A stretch of DNA of 41,456 bases from an uncultured Prevotellaceae bacterium (GCA_946402905.1 CAMIYC010000029.1:1-41456); one strand, 5' to 3'; counted from the stretch's first letter, positions 7,342 through 16,885 are shown. The notes: generated by a model not told the origin, from the sequence alone. Numbers and translations: made by a program.

Positions 7342-10188
7342 ATGCAACGCGAAGACGAGAAAATCAATGTCTGGGGAGCCAGAGTCCACAACCTGAAAAA
7401 TATCGACGTAGAAATACCGCGGGGCAGCCTCACGGTGGTCACCGGCCTTTCCGGGTCGGGCAAGTCGTCGTTGGCCTTCGACACCATCTATGCCGAGGGT
7501 CAGCGCAGATATATCGAGACCTTCTCGGCCTACGCCCGCAACTTCCTCGGTGGCATGGAGCGCCCCGACGTAGACAAGATCACCGGCCTGAGCCCTGTGA
7601 TCAGCATTGAGCAGAAGACCACCAACAAGAACCCCCGCTCCACGGTGGGCACCACCACCGAGATCTACGACTACCTGCGTCTGCTCTATGCCCGCGCCGG
7701 CACGGCCTACAGCTATCACACCGGCGAGGAGATGGTGAAATATACCGAGGAAAAGGTGCTGGAGATGATCCTCACCCGCTATGAGGGCCGCCCCATTTAC
7801 ATCCTTGCCCCGCTGGTGAGACAACGCAAGGGTCACTATCGCGAACTTTTTGAGAGCATGCGCCGCAAAGGTTATCTCTACGTACGTGTCGACGGTGACA
7901 TCAAGGAGATCACCCGCGGCATGAAGGTAGACCGCTACAAGAACCACAACATCGAGGTGGTGGTCGACAAGCTGCGTGTGCAAGGCAAGGACGACGAGCG
8001 CCTGCGCCGCACCGTGGAGAACGCCATGCGCCAGGGCGACGGCATTGTGATGATACTGGACAAGGAAGACGGCACGCTGAAGAGTTTCTCCCGTCGTCTG
8101 ATGTGTCCCACCACAGGCATGTCGTATGCCGATCCGGCTCCCAACCGTTTCTCCTTCAACTCTCCTGAGGGTGCCTGCCCCCGGTGTAAGGGTCTGGGAT
8201 ATATCAATGAGATCGACATGGACAAGGTCATCCCCGACCGCAGTCTGTCTATCGCCCAGGGAGCCATCGTGCCATTGGGCAAATACAAGAACCAAATGAT
8301 CTTCTGGCAGGTGGATGCCATTCTCCAGAAATACGACCTCGACATCAAGACTCCCGTGAGTGACATCCCCGAGGAGGCCCTGAACGAGATTCTCTACGGT
8401 TCGCTCAACAACGTGAAGATTGCCAAGGAACTGGTGCATACCACCTCGGACTATTTTGTCGCCTTCGACGGCATCATCAAATACCTGCGCCAGGTGATGG
8501 ACAACGACGAGAGTGCCAGCGGTCAGAAATGGGCCGACCAGTTTCTTGCCACCTGCGAGTGTCCGGAGTGCCATGGTCAGCGTCTCAACCGCGAGTCACT
8601 CTCCTACCGCATCTGGGACAAGAACATCTCCGAGGCTTCCAACCTCGACATCTCCCAGCTACGCGACTGGCTGGCCGAGGCACGCCAGCACCTCAAGCCC
8701 AAGCAAGCCGCCATAGCCGAGGAGATCATCAAAGAGATCCTCACCCGCCTCGACTTCCTGCTCGAGGTGGGCCTTGACTATCTGTCGCTCAACCGCCAGT
8801 CGGCATCGCTTTCGGGCGGCGAGAGCCAGCGCATCCGTCTGGCCACACAGATTGGTTCACAATTGGTCAATGTGCTTTATATCCTCGACGAACCGAGCAT
8901 CGGCCTGCACCAACGCGACAACCAAAAACTGATCAACAGTCTGAAAGAGTTGCGCGACCTGGGCAACACCGTCATCGTCGTGGAGCACGACAAGGACATG
9001 ATGCTTGCTGCCGACTACATCGTCGACATCGGCCCCAAGGCGGGCCGCAAGGGCGGCGAGGTGGTCTTTCAGGGCACCGTCGGCGAGATGATGCGCGCCC
9101 ACACCATCACCAGCCAGTATCTCAACGGCCAACTGCGCATTCCCCTGCCGGCACAGCGGCGCAAGGGCAAGGGCAAAAGCCTCTGGCTGCGCGGTGCCAC
9201 CGGCAATAACCTCAAGCACGTAGACGCCGAGTTTCCCTTGGGCAAGCTCATCGTAGTGACAGGCGTGAGCGGCTCGGGCAAGTCGACCCTCATCAACGAG
9301 ACGCTACAGCCCATCCTCTCGCAGCATTTCTACCGCTCGCTCAAGCGCCCCATGCCCTACGACAGCGTTGAGGGTCTGCAATATATCGACAAAGTGGTCA
9401 ACGTAGACCAGTCGCCCATCGGTCGCACCCCGCGCTCCAATCCCGCCACCTATACCGGCGTGTTCAGCGATATCCGGTCGCTCTTCGTCAACCTGCCCGA
9501 GGCCAAGATACGCGGCTATAAGCCGGGACGGTTTTCCTTTAATGTGAAGGGAGGACGCTGCGAGGCCTGCGGCGGCAATGGCTACAAGACCATCGAGATG
9601 AATTTCCTGCCCGACGTGATGGTGCCCTGCGAGGTGTGCCACGGCAAACGTTACAACCGCGAGACGCTTGAGGTGAGATACAAAGGCAAGTCTATAGCCG
9701 ACATTCTCAACATGACCATCAACCAGGCAGTGGAGTTTTTTGAGAATGTGCCCAATATCTTGCAGAAGATCAAGACCATACAGGATGTGGGATTAGGATA
9801 TATCAAACTGGGGCAGCCCTCGACCACGCTCTCCGGTGGCGAGAGCCAGCGCGTGAAGCTGGCCACCGAACTCTCCAAGCGCGACACGGGTAAGACCGTC
9901 TACATCCTCGACGAGCCCACCACGGGTCTGCACTTTGAGGACATCCGCATCTTGATGGACGTGCTGCATCGGCTCGTCGACCGCGGCAACACCGTGATCG
10001 TGATAGAGCACAACCTGGACGTCATCAAACTGGCCGACCACATCATCGACATGGGACCTGAGGGCGGACGCAACGGCGGGCGCATCCTCTCTACTGGCAC
10101 CCCCGAGGAGGTATCTCAGAGCGTCGAAGGATATACGCCAGCCTTCCTGGCCCGTGAGTTGAAAGAAAGCCAGCCGTTGACGGATTGA
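7342..10188 (+). CDS. uvrA: UvrABC excinuclease subunit A
   Basis: The 948-residue protein is a full-length UvrA, the damage-sensing ABC-type ATPase of nucleotide excision repair. Both ATP sites are intact: Walker [10 protein letters not shown] at 35-43 and GVSGSGKST near 641-649, each paired with an LSGGESQR signature and a downstream ILDEP Walker B. The C-terminal zinc module is present as C740xxC743 and C763xxC766 with the canonical 19-residue spacing. Other cysteine pairs (CPRCKGLG and CECPECHG) mark the first zinc module. The start ATG at 7342 is followed by the usual [14 protein letters not shown] beginning. It follows the CHU_C gene by 74 nt and is not functionally linked to it. Confidence 0.98.
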   Translation: MQREDEKINVWGARVHNLKNIDVEIPRGSLTVVTGLSGSGKSSLAFDTIYAEGQRRYIETFSAYARNFLGGMERPDVDKITGLSPVISIEQKTTNKNPRSTVGTTTEIYDYLRLLYARAGTAYSYHTGEEMVKYTEEKVLEMILTRYEGRPIYILAPLVRQRKGHYRELFESMRRKGYLYVRVDGDIKEITRGMKVDRYKNHNIEVVVDKLRVQGKDDERLRRTVENAMRQGDGIVMILDKEDGTLKSFSRRLMCPTTGMSYADPAPNRFSFNSPEGACPRCKGLGYINEIDMDKVIPDRSLSIAQGAIVPLGKYKNQMIFWQVDAILQKYDLDIKTPVSDIPEEALNEILYGSLNNVKIAKELVHTTSDYFVAFDGIIKYLRQVMDNDESASGQKWADQFLATCECPECHGQRLNRESLSYRIWDKNISEASNLDISQLRDWLAEARQHLKPKQAAIAEEIIKEILTRLDFLLEVGLDYLSLNRQSASLSGGESQRIRLATQIGSQLVNVLYILDEPSIGLHQRDNQKLINSLKELRDLGNTVIVVEHDKDMMLAADYIVDIGPKAGRKGGEVVFQGTVGEMMRAHTITSQYLNGQLRIPLPAQRRKGKGKSLWLRGATGNNLKHVDAEFPLGKLIVVTGVSGSGKSTLINETLQPILSQHFYRSLKRPMPYDSVEGLQYIDKVVNVDQSPIGRTPRSNPATYTGVFSDIRSLFVNLPEAKIRGYKPGRFSFNVKGGRCEACGGNGYKTIEMNFLPDVMVPCEVCHGKRYNRETLEVRYKGKSIADILNMTINQAVEFFENVPNILQKIKTIQDVGLGYIKLGQPSTTLSGGESQRVKLATELSKRDTGKTVYILDEPTTGLHFEDIRILMDVLHRLVDRGNTVIVIEHNLDVIKLADHIIDMGPEGGRNGGRILSTGTPEEVSQSVEGYTPAFLARELKESQPLTD

Positions 10189-10215
10189 GTAGGACGCAGC
10201 ACGCTGCGTCCCTAC
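10189..10215. repeat. REP-like palindrome between convergent genes
   Basis: GTAGGACGCAG (10189-10199), a CACG loop and CTGCGTCCCTAC (10204-10215) form an almost perfect stem with one bulged base, right after the uvrA stop. It may end transcription of uvrA, but no T-run follows. The palindrome looks like the short GTAGGGACGCAG-type intergenic repeats seen in many bacterial genomes, so it may be a REP element. Confidence 0.7.
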
Positions 10216-10232
10216 AATTTGGCGGATTGATC

Positions 10233-11015
10233 CTATTGACGCGGTATGGCCATCCATTTCCTGCGCTCGCCCTCTTCCATCTTTTCGATGGCATAGCGCA
10301 ATGTGGTGCGTGACATCTCATGAGCATGCTGCCGCAGAAAGTCCCGGAGCAGGTCTATGGACACACGTTTTCCCATCTCGCGCAGCATCCAGCCTACAGC
10401 CTTTTGCATCAGGTCGTGGGGGTGATGGAGATGGATTTCGGCATAGCGCAGGCACCATGACGGGTCACCCTGTTGGGTCGTTTTCCACGTACACACCATG
10501 CTCATGCGCTGTCGCCACAAGCAAGGACTTTGTGCGAGCTTATCAAGCACAAGTCGCTTATCATCAGCACTCCCCTCGCCCAAGTTGGTAGGCAGCAGCA
10601 GCCAATGACCCAGAATCTTTGGGGCAGAGAGGTCGACCAAATCCCAGTTATTAGCCTGGTCGGCATATTGTAGATACATTTCCAGGATCTCGTCACGTTT
10701 CATGACAGCCTCGGCATCATGCTCAAGCCGCCTGGTAGCCAGTCTCTCAAACCGGGCTACGAGGAGCAGCAGACCGCAGAGCCGCACCTCGTGCCAGGGC
10801 GACATCAGCAGAAGTGGAATCTCGCTCAGCGGCGTATCTTTTGCCGATTGCACCACGTCACGCGTCTGCGGCACCTTCAGCCCCAGGAACTCATCGCCCT
10901 CGCCATACTCACCCTTTCCGGTTTTGAAAAAGCGCATCAGTTGCAGTCTCTGTCTCTCATTTGCCAGCGACTCCATCTGCCGGATTATCTCCTTTGCCGT
11001 ATCCATCTCAATCAT
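10233..11015 (-). CDS. DNA alkylation repair protein (AlkD-like HEAT-repeat family)
   Basis: The product (260 residues) carries the DNA alkylation repair/AlkD family pattern. This comprises an early FKTGKGEYGEGDEFLGLKVP, the motif by which these proteins are recognised, then helical repeats (PLLLMSPWHEVRLCGLLLLVARF), NNWDLVDLSAPKILGHWLL, and a late HDLMQKAVGWMLREMGKR. AlkD-type glycosylases remove positively charged alkylated bases by an all-alpha HEAT-like fold. A second start three codons in (11006, MDTAKE) has a better-spaced AAGGA upstream and may be the true one. The gene is convergent with uvrA, so two DNA-repair genes meet here. A good promoter lies at 11048-11078. Confidence 0.9.
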   Translation of the reverse strand: MIEMDTAKEIIRQMESLANERQRLQLMRFFKTGKGEYGEGDEFLGLKVPQTRDVVQSAKDTPLSEIPLLLMSPWHEVRLCGLLLLVARFERLATRRLEHDAEAVMKRDEILEMYLQYADQANNWDLVDLSAPKILGHWLLLPTNLGEGSADDKRLVLDKLAQSPCLWRQRMSMVCTWKTTQQGDPSWCLRYAEIHLHHPHDLMQKAVGWMLREMGKRVSIDLLRDFLRQHAHEMSRTTLRYAIEKMEEGERRKWMAIPRQ

Positions 11016-11047
11016 CCTTATTCATTCGTGAAATAACCTAACTTTTG

Positions 11048-11078
11048 CAAAGATAATGCAAGGTGAGCGAAAAGCAAA
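11048..11078 (-). promoter_or_regulatory. Promoter of the DNA alkylation repair gene
   Basis: On the minus strand TTTG (11075-11078) is followed after 19 nt by TATCTTTG (11048-11055), a full match to the Bacteroidetes -33/-7 consensus. The start codon at 11015 lies about 30 nt downstream. Confidence 0.75.
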
Positions 11079-11203
11079 ACAAAACGAAGTTTTTGTTTTC
11101 TTTTCCGAACCGATGCCTATCTTAGACTAAGGTCAAAGATAGTACACATTTTTCTCTGATTTGACGCGAGTCCTAAACAAACAACAACAAATTGGACTGT
11201 CCT

Positions 11204-11235
11204 TTTGGAAAAATGTAGAAAAAATACTATCTTCG
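11204..11235 (+). promoter_or_regulatory. Probable promoter of the GH43 gene
   Basis: TTTG at 11204-11207 and TATCTTCG at 11228-11235 are separated by 20 nt. The -7 box has one mismatch to TAnnTTTG. The start codon at 11269 is about 33 nt downstream. Confidence 0.6.
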
Positions 11236-11268
11236 CACCGCATATCATCTATCATATTATAGAAACAC

Positions 11269-13386
11269 ATGAAAAGAATCACTGTCTTATCGGTCGTCAT
11301 GACCATCCTGTCGCTCTCAGCCATGTCGGCGACACCCAAAAGGATGCCCAAGGAAAAAGAAATGGGAGCCTACCTGTTTACTTATTTCAATGACCCCACC
11401 CACTCTCTGTTCATGGCCATCAGCTACGACGGATACACCTTCACGGCTGTCAACAACGGAGAGCCGGTTATCTCTGGCGACTCCATCGCCGAGCAGCACG
11501 GCATCCGCGACCCCCACATCTGCCGTGCTCCCAACGGCAAATTCTATATCGCCATGACCGACCTGCATGTGTTTGGAAAAGAGAAGGGAATTCGCACCAC
11601 CCAGTGGGAGCGCCCTCAGAAATACGACTGGGGCAACAACCGCGGCCTGGTGCTCATGTCGAGCGACGACCTCATCCACTGGACCCACCACGAGGCACGC
11701 ATCGACCGTCTCTTCCCCACCCAATTTGCAGATATCGGCTGCGCATGGGCTCCACAGACCATCTGGGACCCCCAGCGACAACGGCCGATGGTCTACTTCA
11801 CCATCCGCCAAAAGCCAGGCTCCCGCACGAAGCTCTACTACAGCTATGCCGACGAGGCGTTTACGACCCTGGAGACAGAGCCCCAGCTTCTATTCGAATA
11901 TCCCGACGAGAAGATACAGGTGCTCGATGCCGACATCTGTCCGATGCCAGACGGCCGTTTTTTCATGACCTATGTAGCTCAGGAGAGTCCGGGCGGCATC
12001 AAATACATGGTCAGCGACGAGATCAACCACTTCGACGACTACCACTCCGAACAGATTGACGCCGAGTCGCGTGGCTGTGAGGCTCCCAACATGTGGAAGC
12101 GCATCGGCGAGGACAAATGGGTGCTGATGTACGACATCTATAGCGTCCAGCCCCACAACTTCGGCTTTGTGGAGACGAGCGACTTCAAGACCTTCACCCC
12201 CCTGGGACGTTTCAATGAAGGTGTGATGAAAGCGACCAATTTCTCCTCTCCCAAACACGGCTCTGTGATACCAATCACGAAGGCAGAGGCACGTCGACTG
12301 GAAAAATACTGGATCGAGCGCCAGAAACAGCCCCGCATGATTCGTCCGAACGAGATCTGGCCTGACGAGAGCGGCCGGCACATCAACGCCCACGGAGGCG
12401 GAGTCCTGAAACATGGCGACACCTACTACTGGTATGGCGAGAATAAATCGGACAGCACCTCAGCGGCCCTGAACGGTGTGATGTGCTACTCCTCACGCGA
12501 CCTGCTGCACTGGAAGAACTGCGGTGTCGTGCTTTCCGTGGTCGACGAGAGAGGCCACGACATCGAGCGCGGCTGTATCCTCGAACGCCCGAAGGTGATA
12601 TACAACGCAGTGACCGGACAATTCTGCATGTGGTTTCATCTGGAGCTGAAGGGCAAGGGATATAGTGCGGCACGTTATGGCGTGGCCGTGAGCGATAAGC
12701 CTGAAGGCCCTTTCAAATATCTTTACTCACAGCGTGCCAATGCCGGCACGTGGCCAGTGGAGTTCAGCACAGAAGACATTGCTACCGCCGACACCTTGCG
12801 TGAGGACCACTTCAAGGAATCTTGGACGCCAGCTTGGATAGAGGCCGTGAAGAAGGGCCTTTTCTTAAGGCGTGACTACCCAGAGGGTCAGATGTCTCGC
12901 GACATGACACTCTACGTGGATGATGACGGCAAAGCCTACCATATCTTCTCCTCGGAAGAAAACATGACACTTCACATCGCAGAGCTTACGGCCGACTATC
13001 TGCACCACACCGGCCGTTACACCCGCGTGGCTCCCGGTGGTCAGAATGAGGCTCCCGCCATTTTCAAGAAAGACGGCACCTACTGGATGATCACCTCGGG
13101 ATGCACCGGATGGGCGCCCAACGCTGCCCGCATGTTCTCTGCCCCGAGTATCTGGGGACCCTGGACACAACATCCCAACCCCTGCATCGGTCCGGGTGCA
13201 GACAAGACCTTCGGCGGTCAGAGCACCTTTATTCTGCCCTATGGTGACGGATTTGTCTTCATGGCCGACACCTGGCGCCCCAAGCATCCCCGTGATGCCC
13301 GTTATATCTGGCTTCCCATCGACTTCGAGCAAGGGAAGCCCGTGATCCGCTGGCGAGACCAGTGGCAGTGGGAAGACATGAAATAG
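11269..13386 (+). CDS. Secreted protein with two GH43-type five-bladed propeller domains
   Basis: The 705-residue protein has a signal peptide (MKRITVLSVVMTILSLSAMS) and two glycoside hydrolase family 43-like halves. The first, about 30-330, shows AYLFTYFNDPTHSLFMAIS and HGIRDPHICRAPNGKFYIAMTD with a candidate catalytic-base Asp81. The second, about 365-705, starts INAHGGGVLKHGDTYYWYGE (His371 onward) and contains ERPKVIYN and GGQNEAPAIFKKDGTYWMITSG, resembling exo-beta-1,3-galactanase and related GH43 groups. GH43 enzymes cut arabinose-, xylose- or galactose-containing glycans by inversion. The two halves suggest an enzyme for a branched plant polymer such as arabinogalactan, but the substrate is an inference. 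No SusC/SusD pair is nearby. The gene ends in a strong terminator. Confidence 0.87.
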   Translation: MKRITVLSVVMTILSLSAMSATPKRMPKEKEMGAYLFTYFNDPTHSLFMAISYDGYTFTAVNNGEPVISGDSIAEQHGIRDPHICRAPNGKFYIAMTDLHVFGKEKGIRTTQWERPQKYDWGNNRGLVLMSSDDLIHWTHHEARIDRLFPTQFADIGCAWAPQTIWDPQRQRPMVYFTIRQKPGSRTKLYYSYADEAFTTLETEPQLLFEYPDEKIQVLDADICPMPDGRFFMTYVAQESPGGIKYMVSDEINHFDDYHSEQIDAESRGCEAPNMWKRIGEDKWVLMYDIYSVQPHNFGFVETSDFKTFTPLGRFNEGVMKATNFSSPKHGSVIPITKAEARRLEKYWIERQKQPRMIRPNEIWPDESGRHINAHGGGVLKHGDTYYWYGENKSDSTSAALNGVMCYSSRDLLHWKNCGVVLSVVDERGHDIERGCILERPKVIYNAVTGQFCMWFHLELKGKGYSAARYGVAVSDKPEGPFKYLYSQRANAGTWPVEFSTEDIATADTLREDHFKESWTPAWIEAVKKGLFLRRDYPEGQMSRDMTLYVDDDGKAYHIFSSEENMTLHIAELTADYLHHTGRYTRVAPGGQNEAPAIFKKDGTYWMITSGCTGWAPNAARMFSAPSIWGPWTQHPNPCIGPGADKTFGGQSTFILPYGDGFVFMADTWRPKHPRDARYIWLPIDFEQGKPVIRWRDQWQWEDMK

Positions 13387-13403
13387 CCTGTTTTTCAGGA
13401 ATG

Positions 13404-13441
13404 GAGGAATTCAATCCGTGAGAATTGAATTCCTCTTTTTT
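13404..13441 (+). terminator. Intrinsic terminator of the GH43 gene, lying inside the comEC 3' end
   Basis: GAGGAATTCAAT (13404-13415) pairs with ATTGAATTCCTC (13424-13435) across an 8-nt loop and is followed by six T. The comEC stop codon (13411-13413 on the minus strand) lies within the left arm, so the last codons of comEC double as the right arm and T-tract of this terminator. Confidence 0.88.
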
Positions 13442-14955
13442 ATTGTACGAAGTCTGAGGAACGCTACTGTCAAGGCAGCTATCGCCACATAGATGAGCAG
13501 GAGCTGCCAGCGGTTGACAGAGATATGCTCTATACTTGATCCGGGGAGCGACGACACCCAGGCAGCCATGCCCGTCTGCCATCCAACCACCACCGACAGA
13601 CACCTGGCCACCAGCGGCAACATGGCCGGCACCAGTGCAGCCACAAACATGACCGCGGTGAGATAGAGGATGACAGTGGCCAGTGGTATGACCACGAAAT
13701 TGGCAAGCAAGAAATAGACAGAGAACCTGCCGAAATAATAGGCAGTCAGAGGAGCTACGCCCAACTGTGCACAGCACGACACCACCACCATCGCCCATAC
13801 CCACTTGAGAAGCCGATGCTCCTGCAGATACACCTCCGACACCAATCCATAGACCGGCTGATACAGCACCAATATCGAAAGCACCGCCATCACCGACATT
13901 TGAAATCCCACGTCATAAAGGCTCAGCGGACTGGCCGCCAGCATGATGATGACGGTGAGTGCCAAAGCATTGAGTGAGATTCGGTCACGCCGCAGTATGC
14001 CCACCAGTGAATAGACCGTGATCATCAGGGCTGCACGGACCACCGACGGCGACAGCCCTGTGAAAACCGCATACGACCAGATGCCGCCGACGACCAGCAC
14101 CTCACGCAGCGCACCCAGTCGGCGGTTTCGCACCAGCAGCGACAGCAGCATATAGATGATGCCCAGATGCAATCCAGACAGTGCCAACACATGCGACGCG
14201 CCGGAGATGGAGTAGATATCTCGCAGGTCGTTGGTGAGACGCGACTTATCGCCCAAAGCCATCGCCACGGCCACGGCCATCTCCTCATCATCCAGCCCCA
14301 GGCGGAGATAACGCTGCAGGGTAGCATGTCTGAACTTCATGGCCGCCAGTTGTGTGCGTCGGAGATAAGACAACGGCTCCAGACTGATCTGCTCCCGCCG
14401 CCAGTCGTCGGGCAGGACAAGAGCGGTGGCCGTGAACCCGTGGCAACGCAGGTAGAGAGGATAGTCGAAATTGGAGTCGTAGAAATTGGCGGGACGCTCC
14501 AGTCTGGTGCGCACGGCAATACCGTCGCCTATCTGCAAGGCTGCGGCACGGGAGCCGACGGTGTCGAGGAGCAACGAAGCCTTCACCTTCTGCGGCAAGG
14601 TGTCGCCGCCGACCACCCACAAGTCCATCCGCATCACCTTGCCCCGCTGCTGCGGCTCACTGGCCACCACGGCACGGAAACCGACCTCCTGACTCGGCAA
14701 GGGCCGTGTGAGGCGGTCCATCTGCCGTGTGAGCAAGAAACCTCCGAGCACTGCGGCCGCCAACATCACGCAGCCACTCTGCAGCACTTCCCACCTCCCC
14801 GTAGCCAGGGTGAGCATCAGGGTCAATGCCGAGAGCGCCAGCCACGCCGGCTGTCCCAGGGTGCCGTAGGTCTCCATGGCGACGAACACCCCCAGGACCA
14901 TGGCGACAGCGATGCGCAGGAGGGGGAAGAGCTGTATCTTAGAATTGGTCTTCAA
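13411..14955 (-). CDS. comEC: ComEC/Rec2-family DNA-uptake membrane protein, short form
   Basis: The 514-residue, strongly hydrophobic protein matches the ComEC/Rec2 family, the inner-membrane channel that takes single-stranded DNA into the cytoplasm. The N-terminal soluble DUF4131-like region is about 55-200 (VGFRAVVASEP, FDYPLYLRCHGFTATALV). The competence domain holds the hallmark SGASHVLALSGLHLGIIYMLLS followed by GLSPSVVRAALM. The C-terminal metallo-beta-lactamase domain of longer ComEC proteins is absent, so it is a short form. The start is a TTG at 14955, only two codons after the esterase TAG stop and in the same frame, so translation is probably coupled. No other competence genes are in view, so active transformation cannot be claimed. 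Confidence 0.9.
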   Translation of the reverse strand: MKTNSKIQLFPLLRIAVAMVLGVFVAMETYGTLGQPAWLALSALTLMLTLATGRWEVLQSGCVMLAAAVLGGFLLTRQMDRLTRPLPSQEVGFRAVVASEPQQRGKVMRMDLWVVGGDTLPQKVKASLLLDTVGSRAAALQIGDGIAVRTRLERPANFYDSNFDYPLYLRCHGFTATALVLPDDWRREQISLEPLSYLRRTQLAAMKFRHATLQRYLRLGLDDEEMAVAVAMALGDKSRLTNDLRDIYSISGASHVLALSGLHLGIIYMLLSLLVRNRRLGALREVLVVGGIWSYAVFTGLSPSVVRAALMITVYSLVGILRRDRISLNALALTVIIMLAASPLSLYDVGFQMSVMAVLSILVLYQPVYGLVSEVYLQEHRLLKWVWAMVVVSCCAQLGVAPLTAYYFGRFSVYFLLANFVVIPLATVILYLTAVMFVAALVPAMLPLVARCLSVVVGWQTGMAAWVSSLPGSSIEHISVNRWQLLLIYVAIAALTVAFLRLRTIKKRNSILTD

Positions 14956-14961
14956 CCCACT

Positions 14962-16716
14962 CTACATGACAATGATTTTACGACCATTGGAAATATACAT
15001 TCCTGGCTTCAGATGAGCACGGTCTACACGTCGTCCGCTGAGGTCGTAGAGCTGAGCTTCGGCCTCGGTTTTTCCTGTGTGTACGGCATGGATGTCGGAA
15101 GTATTGTCCAGTTCGACCGACATACGCTGACTGGTCCAGCCGAGCACCGACCAGTTGGAAAGGTCGTCAGACTCGAAATCGCCATTGACTATCATCTCCT
15201 CAGAGTCGCCTTCGCGGGTGCATGAAAGATCATCAATATACACGTCGCCCCCCAGTTTGCCGATGGCAAAGATGAGCACGTCGTGGGGATACTGAGCCGT
15301 GCGCTTCCAGGTATATTCCTGCCAATCAGATGTCAGGTTGTAAGTGCTCCAATACTCGATATCGGCACTGTTGCCCCACTGGTCGCGGTTGGTGCTGGCG
15401 TCATAGCGAGGCCAGAGTGCGAAGTCGGCAGGTTGGTCGGCTTTCATCATGGCTTTGACGGTATAAGTCTTGCCTTTCTCCATGGGTTGTGCCAGTTTGA
15501 CGATGGCCTCATAGTCCCACTGGTTGGCCTTAGCCGCGGGATTGTGCAGCACGAGCACATGGTTGGGACCAGTAGCAGAGGCGGTGACATTGATCACCAG
15601 CGAATGCTGCTCACCCAGGAAGTCGGTGTAGCTGACATTCACCGTCCCCTGCTTTTCCTCGGTGGCCTTGACGGTGCGTCCGTCGAGGATGAAGTCGGTA
15701 CTGGTGAGCGTGCACTCACCGGTGAGGATCTCCCGATGCCCGTCGGCAAAGGTGCCCCAGACGTCAATCACCTTACTTCCTCCCACTCGGAGTGTGATGT
15801 CATCGATCGGGTCGAGTTGCTGCAGCGAGTAAATATTTCTCTGATTATCTTTCCATTCATACCCAGCCTGGGCCTGCATGTCTACTCCCAGCTGTCTCAG
15901 GGCGGCATAAGCATAGCGCTTGCCCATCGTGCGATAGCCAGATACAGTGAAGTGAATATTGTCGTTGGCGCAAGGGCACCCCACCGACGAGATGACATGT
16001 GCTGTGGGGATAACAGAAGGCAGCTGTGCGATGATGGTGTTGTGGAGCGAACAGGTACCACCCACGTCGGCTCCTACGGTCTCGCCGGCAAAGAGAGGCA
16101 CTTCGTCGGCCTGTAGGTTGAGGTCGCTGAGCAACGACTCATAGATATGCTTCACTTTTTCCAGCCACTGCTGCTGACCATTGTTTGACTCGCCCTGATG
16201 CAGGAGTATGCCTTTGATAACACCAGTCTCCTGAGCCTTTCGGGCCATGTCGACCAAGCGTTGGTAGGGGAAACTGCCGTATTCACTGGCCGTGTTGCGC
16301 AGCCAGTTTTCAGTGGTTTTCAGATATGCGTCCACCTGGTCTTGCTCCGGCAGGAATCCCTCGATGGCAATGCCACCCACGGCCACATCGACCACCCCCA
16401 CTTTGATGCCGGCAGGCAGTGCAGCCACCATGGTACGCCCGAAATAGTCGGCCATGCCGATGTTGGTCCATTGGCGTACTATGGGTGGATAGGCGGTATA
16501 CCACTCACCCATCTTGCGCTGCGGATTGGAGAAATTGACACAGGCCATGGTCTGAAAACGCGGGTCTACATATTCTTTGTCGACCGCCTCTGGGATGGCC
16601 TGTCCCTCCATGTTGGACTGTCCGAAACACAGATAGACATAGAAATTGGGGTCGGGTTGTGCCATAACGGCCATTGTTGCGACCGAGAGCATAAAAATAA
16701 GTAATGATTTTTTCAT
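14962..16716 (-). CDS. Secreted sialate O-acetylesterase-like carbohydrate esterase with a CBM-like domain
   Basis: The start is set at 16716, where a clear signal peptide begins (MKKSLLIFMLSVATMAVMAQ); the frame stays open 44 codons further, but upstream of the promoter. The 584-residue protein has an SGNH/SASA esterase domain at about 25-270 with FGQSNMEG (catalytic Ser34) and NDNIHFTVSGYRTMG near its end (Asp/His region). A carbohydrate-binding-like beta-sandwich follows, about 390-540. The C terminus is a short T9SS-like tail, YDLSGRRVD...KPGMYISNGRK. Such enzymes remove acetyl groups from sugars. It diverges from the polysaccharide operon, with promoters back to back, so it could trim acetyl groups from that polymer or from dietary glycans. 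Confidence 0.85.
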   Translation of the reverse strand: MKKSLLIFMLSVATMAVMAQPDPNFYVYLCFGQSNMEGQAIPEAVDKEYVDPRFQTMACVNFSNPQRKMGEWYTAYPPIVRQWTNIGMADYFGRTMVAALPAGIKVGVVDVAVGGIAIEGFLPEQDQVDAYLKTTENWLRNTASEYGSFPYQRLVDMARKAQETGVIKGILLHQGESNNGQQQWLEKVKHIYESLLSDLNLQADEVPLFAGETVGADVGGTCSLHNTIIAQLPSVIPTAHVISSVGCPCANDNIHFTVSGYRTMGKRYAYAALRQLGVDMQAQAGYEWKDNQRNIYSLQQLDPIDDITLRVGGSKVIDVWGTFADGHREILTGECTLTSTDFILDGRTVKATEEKQGTVNVSYTDFLGEQHSLVINVTASATGPNHVLVLHNPAAKANQWDYEAIVKLAQPMEKGKTYTVKAMMKADQPADFALWPRYDASTNRDQWGNSADIEYWSTYNLTSDWQEYTWKRTAQYPHDVLIFAIGKLGGDVYIDDLSCTREGDSEEMIVNGDFESDDLSNWSVLGWTSQRMSVELDNTSDIHAVHTGKTEAEAQLYDLSGRRVDRAHLKPGMYISNGRKIIVM

Positions 16717-16765
16717 ATCATGGATAGTTTGATGATTACGTTGGCGTAGTAGTGATATTAGGACA

Positions 16766-16797
16766 CAAAGGTAGTAAATCGAATAGGAATATGCAAA
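16766..16797 (-). promoter_or_regulatory. Promoter of the esterase-comEC pair
   Basis: On the minus strand TTTG (16794-16797) precedes TACCTTTG (16766-16773) by 20 nt, a full consensus match. The leader to 16716 would be about 40 nt. Confidence 0.8.
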
Positions 16798-16853
16798 TAT
16801 AATTTCTTTTTCCTGGCGGCGAAGGTACTGCCACTCGGAAAAGCTCAAATAAA

Positions 16854-16885
16854 TTTGGCTTTTCTCTCGTTTATTCGTACCTTTG
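16854..16885 (+). promoter_or_regulatory. Promoter of the polysaccharide operon
   Basis: TTTG (16854-16857), a 20-nt spacer and TACCTTTG (16878-16885) form a full Bacteroidetes consensus promoter. Its -7 box is identical to that of the divergent esterase promoter. Transcription would start near 16892, leaving a leader of roughly 65 nt before the first gene. No upxY-type antiterminator gene and no inverted repeats for promoter flipping are seen. Confidence 0.8.

Noticed and set aside
7300..8574. Minus-strand frame of 424 codons opposite uvrA
   Set aside because: uvrA is certain on the plus strand; the antisense frame has no family features.
11133..11351. Small minus-strand gene upstream of the GH43 gene, with a TATCTTTG box at 11134-11141
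   Set aside because: The 72-codon frame overlaps the GH43 promoter and signal peptide, has no known features, and the -7-like box has no -33 partner.
14167..15225. Plus-strand frame of 352 codons across the comEC-esterase junction
   Set aside because: It is antisense to two well-supported genes and rich in Gln/His/Arg, as expected from a shadow frame.
16717..16848. Longer esterase start 44 codons upstream
   Set aside because: The extension covers the promoter and leader, and the signal peptide begins at 16716.
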